Source: Bacillota bacterium
GTDB taxonomy: Bacteria; Bacillota; UBA4882; UBA10575
DNA length: 52,900 nt
Direction of reading: 5' to 3'
Assembly (NCBI GenBank): GCA_012727425.1
Contig: JAAYHQ010000023.1
Coordinates: forward strand, 1-52,900
Below, in pieces: positions 17,154-25,288 of the stretch. The translations under genes were made by a program, and so were the position numbers. Under the pieces are notes generated by a model. The model was not told the origin of the DNA, searched no databases, and saw nothing but the letters and a program-made list of their open reading frames with translations. The first letter of the stretch is position 1; each line of letters begins with the position of its first letter.

Positions 17154-17414
17154 TTAGGTGTAGAATTCAGGAAGGAGTAATACTTCCCCTTGTTTGATGG
17201 GGGAGCCGGGAGAAAGGGCGTTCAGTTTTAGGATTAGGGACCGTGGGATCTTAAATCTGGCACTTAAGTCGTCGATGGTATCGCCGTCGCGGACGACATA
17301 CTTGACGATGGTCCAACCGGATGCTGCGGTGGGAGAAGCAAAACCTTTGAGGAGGGCAGCCAGTTCGGTTTCGGAGAGGATGCGGTCTTTCAGTTCGTGG
17401 TAAGAGATACTCAT
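17154..17414 (-). CDS. Small LysM-domain protein
   Basis: The 86-residue product ends in a LysM-like module (KYVVRDGDTIDDLSARFKIP through LNALSPGSPIKQGEVLLLP), a fold that binds N-acetylglucosamine glycans. The N-terminal 40 residues are charged and show no signal peptide or membrane helix, so it may act in the cytoplasm or, in a spore former, be placed on the developing spore from the mother cell. The start at 17414 has GGAG 9 bases upstream; a longer frame extends upstream without support. Function beyond glycan binding is unknown. Confidence 0.8.
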   Translation of the reverse strand: MSISYHELKDRILSETELAALLKGFASPTAASGWTIVKYVVRDGDTIDDLSARFKIPRSLILKLNALSPGSPIKQGEVLLLPEFYT

Positions 17415-17533
17415 GCGGGGGGCTCCTTTCCTGGTTAGGCTTTGAAATTTGCGAAAAAACGCGGTATGGTATTTTATGAACCAGGTAACGGTTTGGTTCC
17501 GCCGTAACTTTTTGTGGAGTTTAAAGCAAAGTC

Positions 17534-17542
17534 TGGTATAAT
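17534..17542 (+). promoter_or_regulatory. Extended -10 promoter of the pepQ-efp unit
   Basis: TGG followed by TATAAT (17537-17542) forms an extended -10 element on the plus strand; the -35 region is poor. Transcription would begin near 17549, giving a leader of about 145 bases before the M24 peptidase start. Confidence 0.55.
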
Positions 17543-17561
17543 CAAAATAAGCGTAGACCAT

Positions 17562-17620
17562 GGCGATTCTCGCCTAAGACGAAACCGGACCATAATTTCC
17601 TGGCGGCGAAGGACTTAGGC
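17562..17620 (+). other. Leader with two competing stems
   Basis: Within the pepQ leader, GGCGA (17562-17566) can pair with TCGCC (17570-17574). GCCTAAG (17572-17578) can pair perfectly with CTTAGGC (17614-17620). The two pairings share bases 17572-17574 and cannot form together. No clear terminator follows, so a regulatory role is only a possibility. Confidence 0.3.
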
Positions 17621-17693
17621 TTGATTACTGTACAGAAGACGGGCGCGCCGGTTTTGTAATTTTAAAGAGCAAAAACGGAAAGAGGAGGCCGCA

Positions 17694-18773
17694 ATGGAAA
17701 GACTAACAAAGTTTCGCCAGTTGTTGTTGGAGGAGAAGTTTGATGGTTTTGTCGTCACAGCACCGGCCAGCCGGCGTTATTTGAGTGGTTTTACCGGCTC
17801 TTCCGGTGTTTTGGTCATCAACCGGGTTGAAGCGATCTTACTGACCGATTTCCGCTATCTGGACCAGGCGGCGGAAGAGGTGGAAGGTTATGGTTTTCAA
17901 GTTAAAGAACACGAACCGCAGGTCTGGGGGACGGTGGCGGCCGAGATTATGAGGCTCTGTTCGGGTGGTCGTTCCCGTTGGGGGTTTGAAAGTGAACATC
18001 TGGTGGAAAAAAACTATCGGGCCCTGAATGAGCGGATGGAATGTTGTGTTTTAACGCCCACGGAGGGTTTTGTGGGCCGGTTGCGGCGGGTTAAATCGGC
18101 CGCGGAGATTGCGGCGATCCGGAGAGCGGTCCAGATCACCGATCAGGCCTGGGCCCGGCTCCTTCCCGAGCTGAAACCGGGACGGACGGAGAAGGAGATT
18201 GCCGCCCTTTTCGAGTATTTCCAGCGGGAAGCGGGGGCGGAGGGCACTTCTTTCCCGACCATTGTCGCCTCCGGGCCGCGGAGTGCTTTACCGCACGGGG
18301 GGCCGACGGATAAAAAAATCGAGGCCGGGGAGCTCCTGGTGTTGGACGGCGGGGCACGCTACAACGGTTATTGTAGCGACTTTACCCGGACGGTCGTCGT
18401 CGGCGCCGCGCCCACCGACCAGCAGCGGGAACTGTATGGACTGGTCTTGCGGGCCCAGGAGACGGCCTTGGCCGGCCTGCGGGCGGGCATGACCGGCAAG
18501 GAAGTAGACGCTTTGGCGCGGGAGGTGATCGCCGCGGCCGGTTACGGGGAGCGTTTCGGCCACGGCCTGGGCCACAGTTTAGGGCTGCAGATCCATGAAC
18601 CGCCGCGGCTGGCCCCGACCGAAGAAACCGTTCTGGAACCGGGGATGGTTTGCACGGTGGAGCCGGGCATCTACCTGACCGGTTGGGGCGGCATTCGCAT
18701 CGAGGATGTGGTGGTGGTCACCGAGGACGGGATCGAGAATCTTACCACCAGCCCCAAGACGCTGACGATCTAA
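17694..18773 (+). CDS. M24-family Xaa-Pro aminopeptidase / proline dipeptidase
   Basis: This 359-residue cytosolic metallopeptidase removes residues preceding proline or cleaves Xaa-Pro dipeptides. The N-terminal domain (FVVTAPASRRYLSGFTGSS) is the creatinase-like fold. The catalytic domain shows all five metal ligands: the aspartates in LVLDGGARYNGYCSDFTRTV, the histidine in GHGLGHSLGLQIHE, and glutamates in CTVEPGIYL and GIRIEDVVVV. GAGGAGG precedes the ATG. It is 110 bp upstream of efp, the usual Bacillota order, so it probably recycles peptides and is cotranscribed with efp. Choosing between PepP and PepQ is not possible by eye. Confidence 0.94.
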   Translation: MERLTKFRQLLLEEKFDGFVVTAPASRRYLSGFTGSSGVLVINRVEAILLTDFRYLDQAAEEVEGYGFQVKEHEPQVWGTVAAEIMRLCSGGRSRWGFESEHLVEKNYRALNERMECCVLTPTEGFVGRLRRVKSAAEIAAIRRAVQITDQAWARLLPELKPGRTEKEIAALFEYFQREAGAEGTSFPTIVASGPRSALPHGGPTDKKIEAGELLVLDGGARYNGYCSDFTRTVVVGAAPTDQQRELYGLVLRAQETALAGLRAGMTGKEVDALAREVIAAAGYGERFGHGLGHSLGLQIHEPPRLAPTEETVLEPGMVCTVEPGIYLTGWGGIRIEDVVVVTEDGIENLTTSPKTLTI

Positions 18774-18883
18774 CTCTCGACAGTAAAGACCGGCTTGTGA
18801 TAAAATAAAAAAGTTAAAAACGGGGTAAAGAAGAGTCAAAGGATGGCGCTTCTGGGTACGATAAGCCTTAAGGAGGTACGGGG

Positions 18884-19444
18884 ATGATTTCAGTAAACGA
18901 TTTTCGCACCGGATTGACGATCGAAGTTGACGGACAGATTTATACCGTGGTCGAATTTATGCACGTCAAGCCCGGTAAAGGAGCGGCCTTTGTCCGTTCG
19001 AAACTAAAAAACCTGCGGACCGGTTATACGGTGGAAAAGACCTTTAACGCGGGGGAAAAAGTAGCGCTGGCGCGGGTCGAGACCAAAGAGATGATGTTTT
19101 TATATAAAAGCGACGAGGATTATGTCTTTATGGACAACAACACCTATGAACAGCTGACTCTGAACGAAAAGACCATCGGCGACGGCGTCAAGTTCCTCAA
19201 AGAGAACATGAACGTGATGGTGCAGATGTACAACGGTGAGGCGATCGGTGTTACTCTGCCGACCACGGTGGAGCTGGCGGTGGTCCATACCGAGCCGGGC
19301 TTTAAGGGGGATACGGCGACCGGCGGTTCCAAACCGGCCACCCTGGAAACGGGTGTGGTGGTGAACGTTCCCCTCTTTATTGAAGAAGGCGATATTCTGC
19401 AGATCGATACGCGGACCGGCGAGTATTTACGCCGGGCGAAATAG
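18884..19444 (+). CDS. efp: Elongation factor P
   Basis: EF-P binds stalled ribosomes and helps form peptide bonds at consecutive prolines. The 186-residue protein has normal length and three beta-barrel domains. The loop [17 protein letters not shown] places a lysine at residue 32, the position that is modified in B. subtilis EF-P. The C-terminal [17 protein letters not shown] is typical. The ATG follows AAGGAGG. It lies between the M24 peptidase gene and the CD1247-like gene, as in many spore formers. No EpmA/EpmB homologue is in the window. Confidence 0.98.
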   Translation: MISVNDFRTGLTIEVDGQIYTVVEFMHVKPGKGAAFVRSKLKNLRTGYTVEKTFNAGEKVALARVETKEMMFLYKSDEDYVFMDNNTYEQLTLNEKTIGDGVKFLKENMNVMVQMYNGEAIGVTLPTTVELAVVHTEPGFKGDTATGGSKPATLETGVVVNVPLFIEEGDILQIDTRTGEYLRRAK

Positions 19445-19535
19445 ACTTTGTTCCGCCGTTGGCGCGGAAAACCGGCGGATAGCCTTTCTCACCCCAAGTT
19501 ATACTATGGACAGAACCAGAATGGGAGGGTGAGAA

Positions 19536-19805
19536 ATGGAACTGAAAGAACAGGTTGCCTATCTGCGCGGGCTAATTGAAGGCCAGGAATTCCAGGGTGA
19601 AAAAGAGCAGGTCCTCTGGACCCAACTCTTGAATATTTGTGATCTGATCGCCATGGATCTGAAGGAGATCCGCGGTGACCAAGAAGAATTAAACGAGTAT
19701 GTTGAGGCGATCGACGAAGATCTGGGCTACCTGGAAGAACAGTATTATCCTCCGGCTGATGACGAAGACGAAGAGAGTGCGCACATGATTGAGGGTAGCT
19801 CTTAG
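19536..19805 (+). CDS. Small acidic CD1247-type domain protein
   Basis: The 89-residue acidic, helical protein (MELKEQVAYLRGLIEGQEF, then a Glu/Asp-rich tail) matches the short conserved family annotated as CD1247 N-terminal domain, regularly found between efp and spoIIIAA in Clostridia-like genomes. It has no DNA-binding, membrane or catalytic motif that I can see, and its function is unknown. GGGAGGGTG precedes the ATG. A strong terminator 31 bp downstream separates it from the spoIIIA operon. Confidence 0.82.
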   Translation: MELKEQVAYLRGLIEGQEFQGEKEQVLWTQLLNICDLIAMDLKEIRGDQEELNEYVEAIDEDLGYLEEQYYPPADDEDEESAHMIEGSS

Positions 19806-19836
19806 CTGTCGGCCGAATCAATAGCATAATTTCCAA

Positions 19837-19879
19837 CCCGTCCCCATATCTATGTACCGTAGGGGACGGGCTTTTTTTT
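19837..19879 (+). terminator. Strong terminator immediately upstream of spoIIIAA
   Basis: CCCGTCCCC (19837-19845) pairs with GGGGACGGG (19862-19870), followed by eight T residues (19872-19879). The spoIIIAA start is only 20 bases beyond the T run, leaving no room for a full promoter after it. Confidence 0.88.
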
Positions 19880-19899
19880 GGGCAAAAGGCGGTGTTAAT

Positions 19900-20886
19900 G
19901 TGGGCTTTGCCGAACAGGTGTTACCCTTTTTGGTACCCAGAATCCGGTGGGTGCTGGAGCAGTTCCGGCGGGCGGCTCCGGAAAAATGGGCAAAGCTGGA
20001 GGAGATTCGCCTCCGGGCGGAGCAGCCTTTGGAGGTTGAGGTGGGGCGGTCGCTCTTGGTGACGCCGGACGGGGTGCCGGCGTCCAGGCCGGAGCAGGCG
20101 CTGAAGGTCGAAGCGGCCGATGTCCTCCGGACGGTCCAGCTGATGGGGGGGAATTCCCTGTACACACTGGAAGAAGAGTTAAAAGAAGGCTTCATTACTT
20201 TGGCGGGCGGGCACCGGGTGGGGCTGGCCGGCGAATGTCTGGTCGACCGGGGAACACTGCTCCGGTTGAAGCGGGTGACCAGTATCAACATTCGCATTGC
20301 CCGGCAGCTCAAGGGGATTGGCCGTCCGCTGCTGCCCTTTCTGACCAGGGACGGCCGTCCGCTGCGCACGATGATTATCTCTCCGCCGCAGGCGGGCAAG
20401 ACCACTTTGTTGCGGGATCTGATCCGTAGTTTTAGCAACGGTGAAGCGGTCCCCGCCCCGGTCAAAGTCGGTCTGGTCGATGAACGGGGTGAGGTGGCCG
20501 GCAGCTTTCGGGGTGTTCCCCAGCTTGATGTGGGGATGCGGACGGATGTGTTGACCGGGTGCCCCAAGCGGGAAGGGGTTTTTTTGTTGCTAAGATCAAT
20601 GGGACCGCAGTTGATTGCCACCGATGAGATCGGCCGCCCCGGCGATCTGGATCTGATTGAAGAGATCCTCAATACGGGGGTGGGTTTTATCACCACGGCG
20701 CACGCGTGGGATACCAAGGATCTGGCGCTGCGCCCGTCTTTGCGGCGTTTGTGGTCCCGCGGTCTAGTCGAGCGGGTGGTGGTCCTGAGCCGGCGGCTGG
20801 GACCGGGCACCCTGGAGGGGGTCTGGGACGGCCGGACGAAGGAGGCGTTAATGTTGCAAGGGCAACGTTTGGAGGCGAAAGCATGA
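19900..20886 (+). CDS. spoIIIAA: Stage III sporulation protein AA
   Basis: SpoIIIAA is the mother-cell cytoplasmic ATPase of the SpoIIIA-SpoIIQ channel, related to type II/IV secretion ATPases. The 328-residue protein shows the N-terminal EEIRLRAEQPLEV, the NSLYTLEEELKEGFITL and GGHRVGLAG segments, a Walker A-like PPQAGKTTLLRDLIR, and a Walker B-like region ending in ATDEIGRPGD. The GTG at 19900 is chosen because the upstream ATG at 19852 lies inside the terminator hairpin and AAAGGCGGTG precedes the GTG. It overlaps spoIIIAB by an ATGA. Known spoIIIA operons are sigma-E dependent. Confidence 0.96.
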   Translation: MGFAEQVLPFLVPRIRWVLEQFRRAAPEKWAKLEEIRLRAEQPLEVEVGRSLLVTPDGVPASRPEQALKVEAADVLRTVQLMGGNSLYTLEEELKEGFITLAGGHRVGLAGECLVDRGTLLRLKRVTSINIRIARQLKGIGRPLLPFLTRDGRPLRTMIISPPQAGKTTLLRDLIRSFSNGEAVPAPVKVGLVDERGEVAGSFRGVPQLDVGMRTDVLTGCPKREGVFLLLRSMGPQLIATDEIGRPGDLDLIEEILNTGVGFITTAHAWDTKDLALRPSLRRLWSRGLVERVVVLSRRLGPGTLEGVWDGRTKEALMLQGQRLEAKA

Positions 20887-21398
20887 AGCTGATCGGCGCT
20901 CTGCTGGTCATGGCCGCCGGCACAATGGCCGGGTGGCTCTACAGTACTCTTTTGCAAAAAAGGTGGCGGCTGTTGAACGCTTTGATCCAGTGTTTCCAGT
21001 GGCTGGAGACGGAGGTCGGGTACGGGAGTGTGCCGTTGGGGGAAGCCTTTGCGCGGATCAGCGGCCGGGTGCTGGGGGAGGCCAACGTCCTTTTTTCCAC
21101 CTTTACTGCCGAATTGCAAGGGGCGGCCGGGTTGACAGCTGATGAGGCCTGGCAGAGAAGCTTGGCCCAAATCCGGGAAGGACTTGCTTTGAAGGCCGAA
21201 GACTGGGCTTTGCTCATCGATTTTGGCCGGACCCTGGGCAACACCGATCGGGAACATCAGGTATCGGCGATCCGCCAAACAATCGCGCGGTTAAAACACC
21301 AGGCGGCGGCGGCGGAAGCGGAGTGCAAAAAAAATGAGCGTCTTTACCGGTATTTCGGGATCGCGGCGGGGGCTTTAGTGGTCTTGCTTTTTTACTGA
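20883..21398 (+). CDS. spoIIIAB: Stage III sporulation protein AB
   Basis: The 171-residue membrane protein has the same length as the B. subtilis protein. It has an N-terminal helix (LIGALLVMAAGTMAGWLYS), the LLNALIQCFQWLETEVGYGSVPLGEAF segment in two short motifs typical of the family, and a C-terminal helix (YFGIAAGALVVLLFY). It resembles a GspF-like platform protein of secretion systems and would sit in the mother-cell membrane facing the forespore. The ATG overlaps the spoIIIAA stop codon, indicating translational coupling. Confidence 0.94.
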   Translation: MKLIGALLVMAAGTMAGWLYSTLLQKRWRLLNALIQCFQWLETEVGYGSVPLGEAFARISGRVLGEANVLFSTFTAELQGAAGLTADEAWQRSLAQIREGLALKAEDWALLIDFGRTLGNTDREHQVSAIRQTIARLKHQAAAAEAECKKNERLYRYFGIAAGALVVLLFY

Positions 21399-21420
21399 CC
21401 GGAAAGAGGAGGAGGATGAG

Positions 21421-21621
21421 ATGATACCTGAGGTGGACCTGATCTTTAAAATTGCCGGCATCGGGATCATCGTGCTTTTATTGAACATCCTTTTTAAACA
21501 GGCGGGTAAGGATGAATACGCTTATATCCTCACTTTGGTCGGGGTGGTGCTGGTCTTTATTGTGGCGATTCAAATGGTCCAACGGTTTTTCCAGGAAGTC
21601 CGGGCGGTCTTTGGTTTTTAA
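21421..21621 (+). CDS. spoIIIAC: Stage III sporulation protein AC
   Basis: This 66-residue protein has two membrane helices (IFKIAGIGIIVLLLNILF and YILTLVGVVLVFIVAIQMV) separated by the conserved KQAGKDEYA loop. SpoIIIAC is a small membrane component of the SpoIIIA-SpoIIQ channel and resembles SpoIIIAD. AGGAGGATGAG lies directly before the ATG. It is 22 bp downstream of spoIIIAB. Confidence 0.95.
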   Translation: MIPEVDLIFKIAGIGIIVLLLNILFKQAGKDEYAYILTLVGVVLVFIVAIQMVQRFFQEVRAVFGF

Positions 21622-21633
21622 AGAGGTGAAACC

Positions 21634-22017
21634 ATGGAGATTCTCCTCTTTTTCGGCATCACTTTGGTCTCATTGATCTTCATCATTATCCTCCGCCGGG
21701 AATACGAGGAATATGCGGTTTTGCTCTCGGCCTTGGTGGGGGTGGTAATTCTTCTTCGGTTGATCGGCCGGTTGACCGAGCTGATTCAGGTCTTTACATA
21801 CCTGGCGCAAAAAGCCCGGGTCCAACCGGATTATCTGGCGACCATCTTCAAAGTACTGGGGGTGGCTTATCTGTCCGGGTTTGGCGCGCAGATCTGCAAG
21901 GATGCCGGTGAAAGCGCGCTGGGCCTCCGTCTGGAACTGGCCGGGAAGATCATCATCCTTTTCATGGCGGTACCGGTTATGGTGGCCATCTTTGAGATGG
22001 TTCTCCGCCTTTTTTAG
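21634..22017 (+). CDS. spoIIIAD: Stage III sporulation protein AD
   Basis: The 127-residue protein has about four membrane helices and the conserved middle DYLATIFKVLGVAYLSGFGA and CKDAGESALGLRLELAGKI segments. It is a membrane part of the channel needed for late sigma-G activity in the forespore. AAGAGGTGA precedes the ATG, 12 bp after spoIIIAC. Length matches the family (about 130 residues). Confidence 0.95.
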   Translation: MEILLFFGITLVSLIFIIILRREYEEYAVLLSALVGVVILLRLIGRLTELIQVFTYLAQKARVQPDYLATIFKVLGVAYLSGFGAQICKDAGESALGLRLELAGKIIILFMAVPVMVAIFEMVLRLF

Positions 22018-22040
22018 TCGGGGGCGAAGGGAGGAACGGG

Positions 22041-23216
22041 ATGAGGCGGAAGCACGCTGGCTGCCGGTGGGGGGCGCTGTGTTTTACCGCCCTGTTGCTG
22101 GCGGCTTTTCCCGCCTGTGGTCAAACGCCCAATCCGGTAGGCCTGGTGCTTGATCAGGAGATTGCGGCGCTGGATCTGGAGGCGCTCACGTCCTTTTTGG
22201 ACCGGTTGGACGGGGAGACTCAGGCGCTCTTGCCCCGTTGGGATCTACGGGGTTGGGTCCAGCGGGGGATGCCGCTGGACCCGGGTCAACTGTTAAAGAA
22301 GTTGGCCGCTTTTATCGGCCGGGAAGTCGTGATTAATCTGCATCTTTTGGGGCGGTTGATCCTTTTGGCCGTGATCAGCGGCGTTCTGGTCCATTTCCAA
22401 CAGGCCTGGGCGGGGGGGCGGATCGGCGATCTGGTCGCCAACATCGTTTACCTGGTCCTCATGGGACTGGCGATCCAGAGCTTCACCGCTACGGTACAGT
22501 TGGCGTATGCGGCTTTGGAACGGGTAAACGGATTTGTGCTGGCGGTTCTGCCCTCCATCTTTACCCTGCTGGCCGCAGCGGGGGGAATTACACTGACGAC
22601 GGTCTGCCATCCGGTGGTCTGGGGCGGAACGGGGGTCGTCCTCAGCCTCGTACGTAATCTGGTGCTCCCCTTAATCCTGTTGGCCGGGACGGTCGGGCTG
22701 GTTGCCCGTCTGGTCGAGGGTTTTTCCGTGACGAAACTGGCGGCGCTGGCGCGGCAGGGCGCGGTTCTGCTCCTTACTTTTTTGGTAACCATTTTTTTAG
22801 GGGTGGTGGGACTCCAGGGCGTGACGGTGGCTACAGCCGACGGTCTTGGGCTCCAGACCGCGCAGTTTTTAACCGGGAATTTGCTGCCGGTCGTGGGCGG
22901 CGTGGTCGCCGACAGTCTGGAACTGGCCGCCGGTTGTTCGTTGCTGATCAAAAACGCACTGGGGGCCTTTGCCGCCCTGGGCGTGATTTTACTCTGCGCC
23001 TATCCGGCCTTAAAAATTCTGGTGGTGGCCTTTATTTACCGGTTGGCTGCGGCTTTTGTGCAACCTTTGGGCCAAGACCGCCTGGCCGAATCTTTACAGG
23101 AGATCGGCAAGACGGTGACGGTGATCTTTGCCACGGTGACCATAGTCGGTTTGATGTTCTTCATCTGTCTCACCGTCCTGATCGGTTTGGGGAATCTGAC
23201 CGCGGTGATCCGGTAA
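22041..23216 (+). CDS. spoIIIAE: Stage III sporulation protein AE
   Basis: The 391-residue polytopic membrane protein is the largest channel subunit. It has an N-terminal signal-like helix (residues 10-28), a soluble segment, then about seven to eight helices ending in the family-typical LIGLGNLTAVIR. The GRDF/REVVINLHLLGRL region and LVARLVEGFSVTKLAAL are conserved-looking. GGGAGGAACGGG precedes the ATG. Its natural C-terminus is present, so the unusually long 230-bp gap to spoIIIAF is not a frameshifted part of this gene. Confidence 0.94.
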   Translation: MRRKHAGCRWGALCFTALLLAAFPACGQTPNPVGLVLDQEIAALDLEALTSFLDRLDGETQALLPRWDLRGWVQRGMPLDPGQLLKKLAAFIGREVVINLHLLGRLILLAVISGVLVHFQQAWAGGRIGDLVANIVYLVLMGLAIQSFTATVQLAYAALERVNGFVLAVLPSIFTLLAAAGGITLTTVCHPVVWGGTGVVLSLVRNLVLPLILLAGTVGLVARLVEGFSVTKLAALARQGAVLLLTFLVTIFLGVVGLQGVTVATADGLGLQTAQFLTGNLLPVVGGVVADSLELAAGCSLLIKNALGAFAALGVILLCAYPALKILVVAFIYRLAAAFVQPLGQDRLAESLQEIGKTVTVIFATVTIVGLMFFICLTVLIGLGNLTAVIR

Positions 23217-23446
23217 GGCCTGGTTAGCGATGGTACCGGCGGCAAAGGCCGGCGGAAAAACGGGAAAGCGCCTGGCCATGGGCCCGCCGGTTTGGAGGGG
23301 CGCCCGGCGAAAGATGTGGTGCCGGGTGCGTGGCGCAAACACCGGGTAACGGGAGGAGAGGACGAAGGCCGGAAAAGACGTAACGGAAGGGATGGCAAGA
23401 GGCGAACGCGCGCAGACGGCGCTGAGCGACGCGTCACGAGCGGCGG
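23217..23446 (+). other. GC-rich structured gap inside the spoIIIA operon
   Basis: The spoIIIAE and spoIIIAF genes are normally a few bases apart; here 230 bp intervene. The plus strand is purine- and GC-rich. CCGGCGG occurs twice (23236-23242 and 23249-23255) and either copy can pair with CCGCCGG (23284-23290). A second stem of 9 pairs (23300-23308 with 23321-23329, one G-U) has a 12-base loop. A 39-codon ATG frame at 23230-23349 lacks a ribosome site and family resemblance. I see no gene here; a structured RNA or an eroded insertion are both possible. Confidence 0.5.
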
Positions 23447-23983
23447 GTGATCGTAACGGGAAAGGGGTGCTGCCAAATCAAAGCGGCGCTGAAAAGTTTG
23501 CTGGCCCTGATCTTGTTGGCCGGTTTCCTTGAACTTCTGCTCCCCGATGATGAAATGCAGAAGTACGGACGGATGGTTATTGGTCTGATTGTCCTGTTTT
23601 CCCTTCTTAATCTAGTGGTTCAGGTGGGCCGGGATTTTACGTTGGAACTGCCGGTGGCCGCAGAAGACTGGGGGCAAGCGGATCCGGCGGTCTTGGTGGC
23701 GGCCGGTCTTCAACTGCGGCAGCGGGGCGAGGAGCAGGCGGCGGCGATGACCGTACCGGCCATCCAGACGAGAGTAGAACAGTTTTTGCGGAAGATTACG
23801 GGGACGACCGGAATTCAAGTAGAAGTGCGCGCCGTGGACGGGCAAATCCAAGGGGCGCGGGTGGTTTTGCCGGCCGCGCCCGGAGTGGCGGCGGATTTTT
23901 TACAAAGAACGGTGGCCGCACTGTTGACGGTGGCGCCGGAGCAGGTGGAGGTGAAAATGGAATTTGCCGGACAACAAGAATGA
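23447..23983 (+). CDS. spoIIIAF: Stage III sporulation protein AF
   Basis: The 178-residue protein has two N-terminal membrane helices flanking the family signature ELLLPDDEMQKYGRMVIGLI, then a soluble domain with a ring-building-like fold. It belongs to the channel between mother cell and forespore. The start is uncertain: GTG at 23447 gives about 14 residues before helix 1 but has only a weak ribosome site, and AAAGGGG at 23461-23467 precedes no usable in-frame start. It overlaps spoIIIAG by 20 bp. Confidence 0.9.
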   Translation: MIVTGKGCCQIKAALKSLLALILLAGFLELLLPDDEMQKYGRMVIGLIVLFSLLNLVVQVGRDFTLELPVAAEDWGQADPAVLVAAGLQLRQRGEEQAAAMTVPAIQTRVEQFLRKITGTTGIQVEVRAVDGQIQGARVVLPAAPGVAADFLQRTVAALLTVAPEQVEVKMEFAGQQE

Positions 23984-24581
23984 TCACGGGCGGTTGCTCC
24001 TGAATAAAATCCTACATTACCTTGGTTGGCAAAAGCTTCCGGCCAAGGAGCGGAAAAAGCTGTTGACCCTGTTTTTACTGGCCGGAGTGGGGATCGGGTT
24101 TATGCTGTGGGGCGGAAGCGGCCCGCCCAAACCGGAGCGGAGCGCCATGGAATTAGCCGTGAAAGGGCCGGTCTTGACGGAAAAAGCGGAGGGGCGATGG
24201 TCCGAAAGCCGCCTCGAACGGGAAGTGGCGGCGATCCTGACGCAGATTGAGGGGGTGGGACGGGTCGTGGTTGATCTGCACCTGGCGACCACCGAGGAGC
24301 ACCAGTGGCTTTACCGGGAGGAACGGCAAGAACGGACGACCCCGGCCGAAGCGGGTAAGAGTGGCCGCGAGCTCATGCTCCGGCGGGAACCGGTTTTTCA
24401 GCGTCAAAGCGGCGGGGGTGAGGCTCCGGTTAGCAGCGGGCAAAAGGCACCGGTGATCGGCGGGGTGTTAGTGGTGGCCGAAGGGGCGGCCGACCCGGCG
24501 GTCCGCCGGCAGTTGGGGGAAGCAACCGCGGTTTTACTGGGGATCCCTCTCCACCGGGTGATTGTATTACCATGGGGTTAA
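23964..24581 (+). CDS. spoIIIAG: Stage III sporulation protein AG
   Basis: The 205-residue protein has one membrane helix (LLTLFLLAGVGIGFMLWGG, about residues 33-51) and a domain facing the intermembrane space. The C-terminus VIGGVLVVAEGAADPAVRRQ through LLGIPLHRVIVL is the family hallmark. SpoIIIAG forms a large ring in the channel. The TTG start lies inside spoIIIAF, with GGAGGTG about 12 bases upstream. The linker before the hallmark is Gly/Gln/Arg-rich. Confidence 0.93.
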   Translation: MPDNKNDHGRLLLNKILHYLGWQKLPAKERKKLLTLFLLAGVGIGFMLWGGSGPPKPERSAMELAVKGPVLTEKAEGRWSESRLEREVAAILTQIEGVGRVVVDLHLATTEEHQWLYREERQERTTPAEAGKSGRELMLRREPVFQRQSGGGEAPVSSGQKAPVIGGVLVVAEGAADPAVRRQLGEATAVLLGIPLHRVIVLPWG

Positions 24582-24644
24582 TATTTCAAAAGATTAATAG
24601 GTAAAAACCGAGAAGTGGAGAAACTTAAAGGGAGGGAAAAGATT

Positions 24645-25148
24645 GTGCGAACAAAGGTGGACCCCGTCTTGGCCTGGCTCTTGGTGGGTGTGGGCTTTTT
24701 TCTCTTGCTCGGGGTTGGGTTTTACAGCCGGGTTGCCCTGAATCCGGAGGGGACGACCGACCCGGAGCCCCCATTGGCCGTGGCCGTCTCCACCAAAAAA
24801 ACCCCCAGCGAAGAGGCAGTCCTGGTTGAGTTCCGTTGGAACCGGGACCGGGGACGGAGCCGCCTCCAAGAAAATCTCGAGGCGATGCTGCGCACGGCCG
24901 AAGGGGAGCAAAGGGCCAAGGTCCACGAGGAACTGTTGGCTTTAATGAAACGGCAAACTCTGGAGGAAGAGCTGGAAAATCTTTTGGCAGCCAAGGGTTA
25001 CCCCCATAATGCCGTGGCCGTTTATCCGGAGACGGTGGCCGTGATTGTGAAAGGGAAGACATTGAACGCCAATGCGGTGGCCGAGATCGGGGAACTGGTG
25101 ACCAGGGTGACCGGATACCGGGTGGAGCAAGTCCGCATTATGGAATAG
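24645..25148 (+). CDS. spoIIIAH: Stage III sporulation protein AH
   Basis: The 167-residue protein has an N-terminal helix (LAWLLVGVGFFLLLGVGFYS) and a C-terminal YscJ/FliF-like ring domain (LLAAKGYPHNAVAVYPETVA through VTGYRVEQVRIME). It binds SpoIIQ from the forespore across the intermembrane space. It is shorter than B. subtilis SpoIIIAH (about 218), mostly in the linker. The GTG at 24645 is chosen because GGGAGGG lies 8 bases before it; an upstream in-frame GTG at 24615 lacks a site. It closes the operon. Confidence 0.93.
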   Translation: MRTKVDPVLAWLLVGVGFFLLLGVGFYSRVALNPEGTTDPEPPLAVAVSTKKTPSEEAVLVEFRWNRDRGRSRLQENLEAMLRTAEGEQRAKVHEELLALMKRQTLEEELENLLAAKGYPHNAVAVYPETVAVIVKGKTLNANAVAEIGELVTRVTGYRVEQVRIME

Positions 25149-25288
25149 AAATTGACCGCTCTTTGGGTGGCTTGGGCGCTCAAGAAGGGCCGCCGGCCGG
25201 GAAAAGCAAAAAAGAAAAGAGGAAAATTTAGTCTAATGCGGAATAGAAAATTACGGTTTTATTTGCTAAGCTAAGGAGAGTGTGACTG

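Noticed and set aside
19825-19832. Sigma-E promoter upstream of spoIIIAA
   Set aside because: CATAATTT is only a partial -10 match and no -35 element is seen at the right distance, so it is mentioned but not called.
19818-21278. 486-codon open frame on the minus strand
   Set aside because: It is antisense to spoIIIAA and spoIIIAB and the product is Arg/Pro/Ser-rich with no recognisable domain.
23036-23476. Minus-strand frame covering the spoIIIAE-spoIIIAF gap as a candidate gene
   Set aside because: The translation is Arg/Pro/Ser-rich low-complexity sequence with no motif, and the frame runs on into spoIIIAE antisense.
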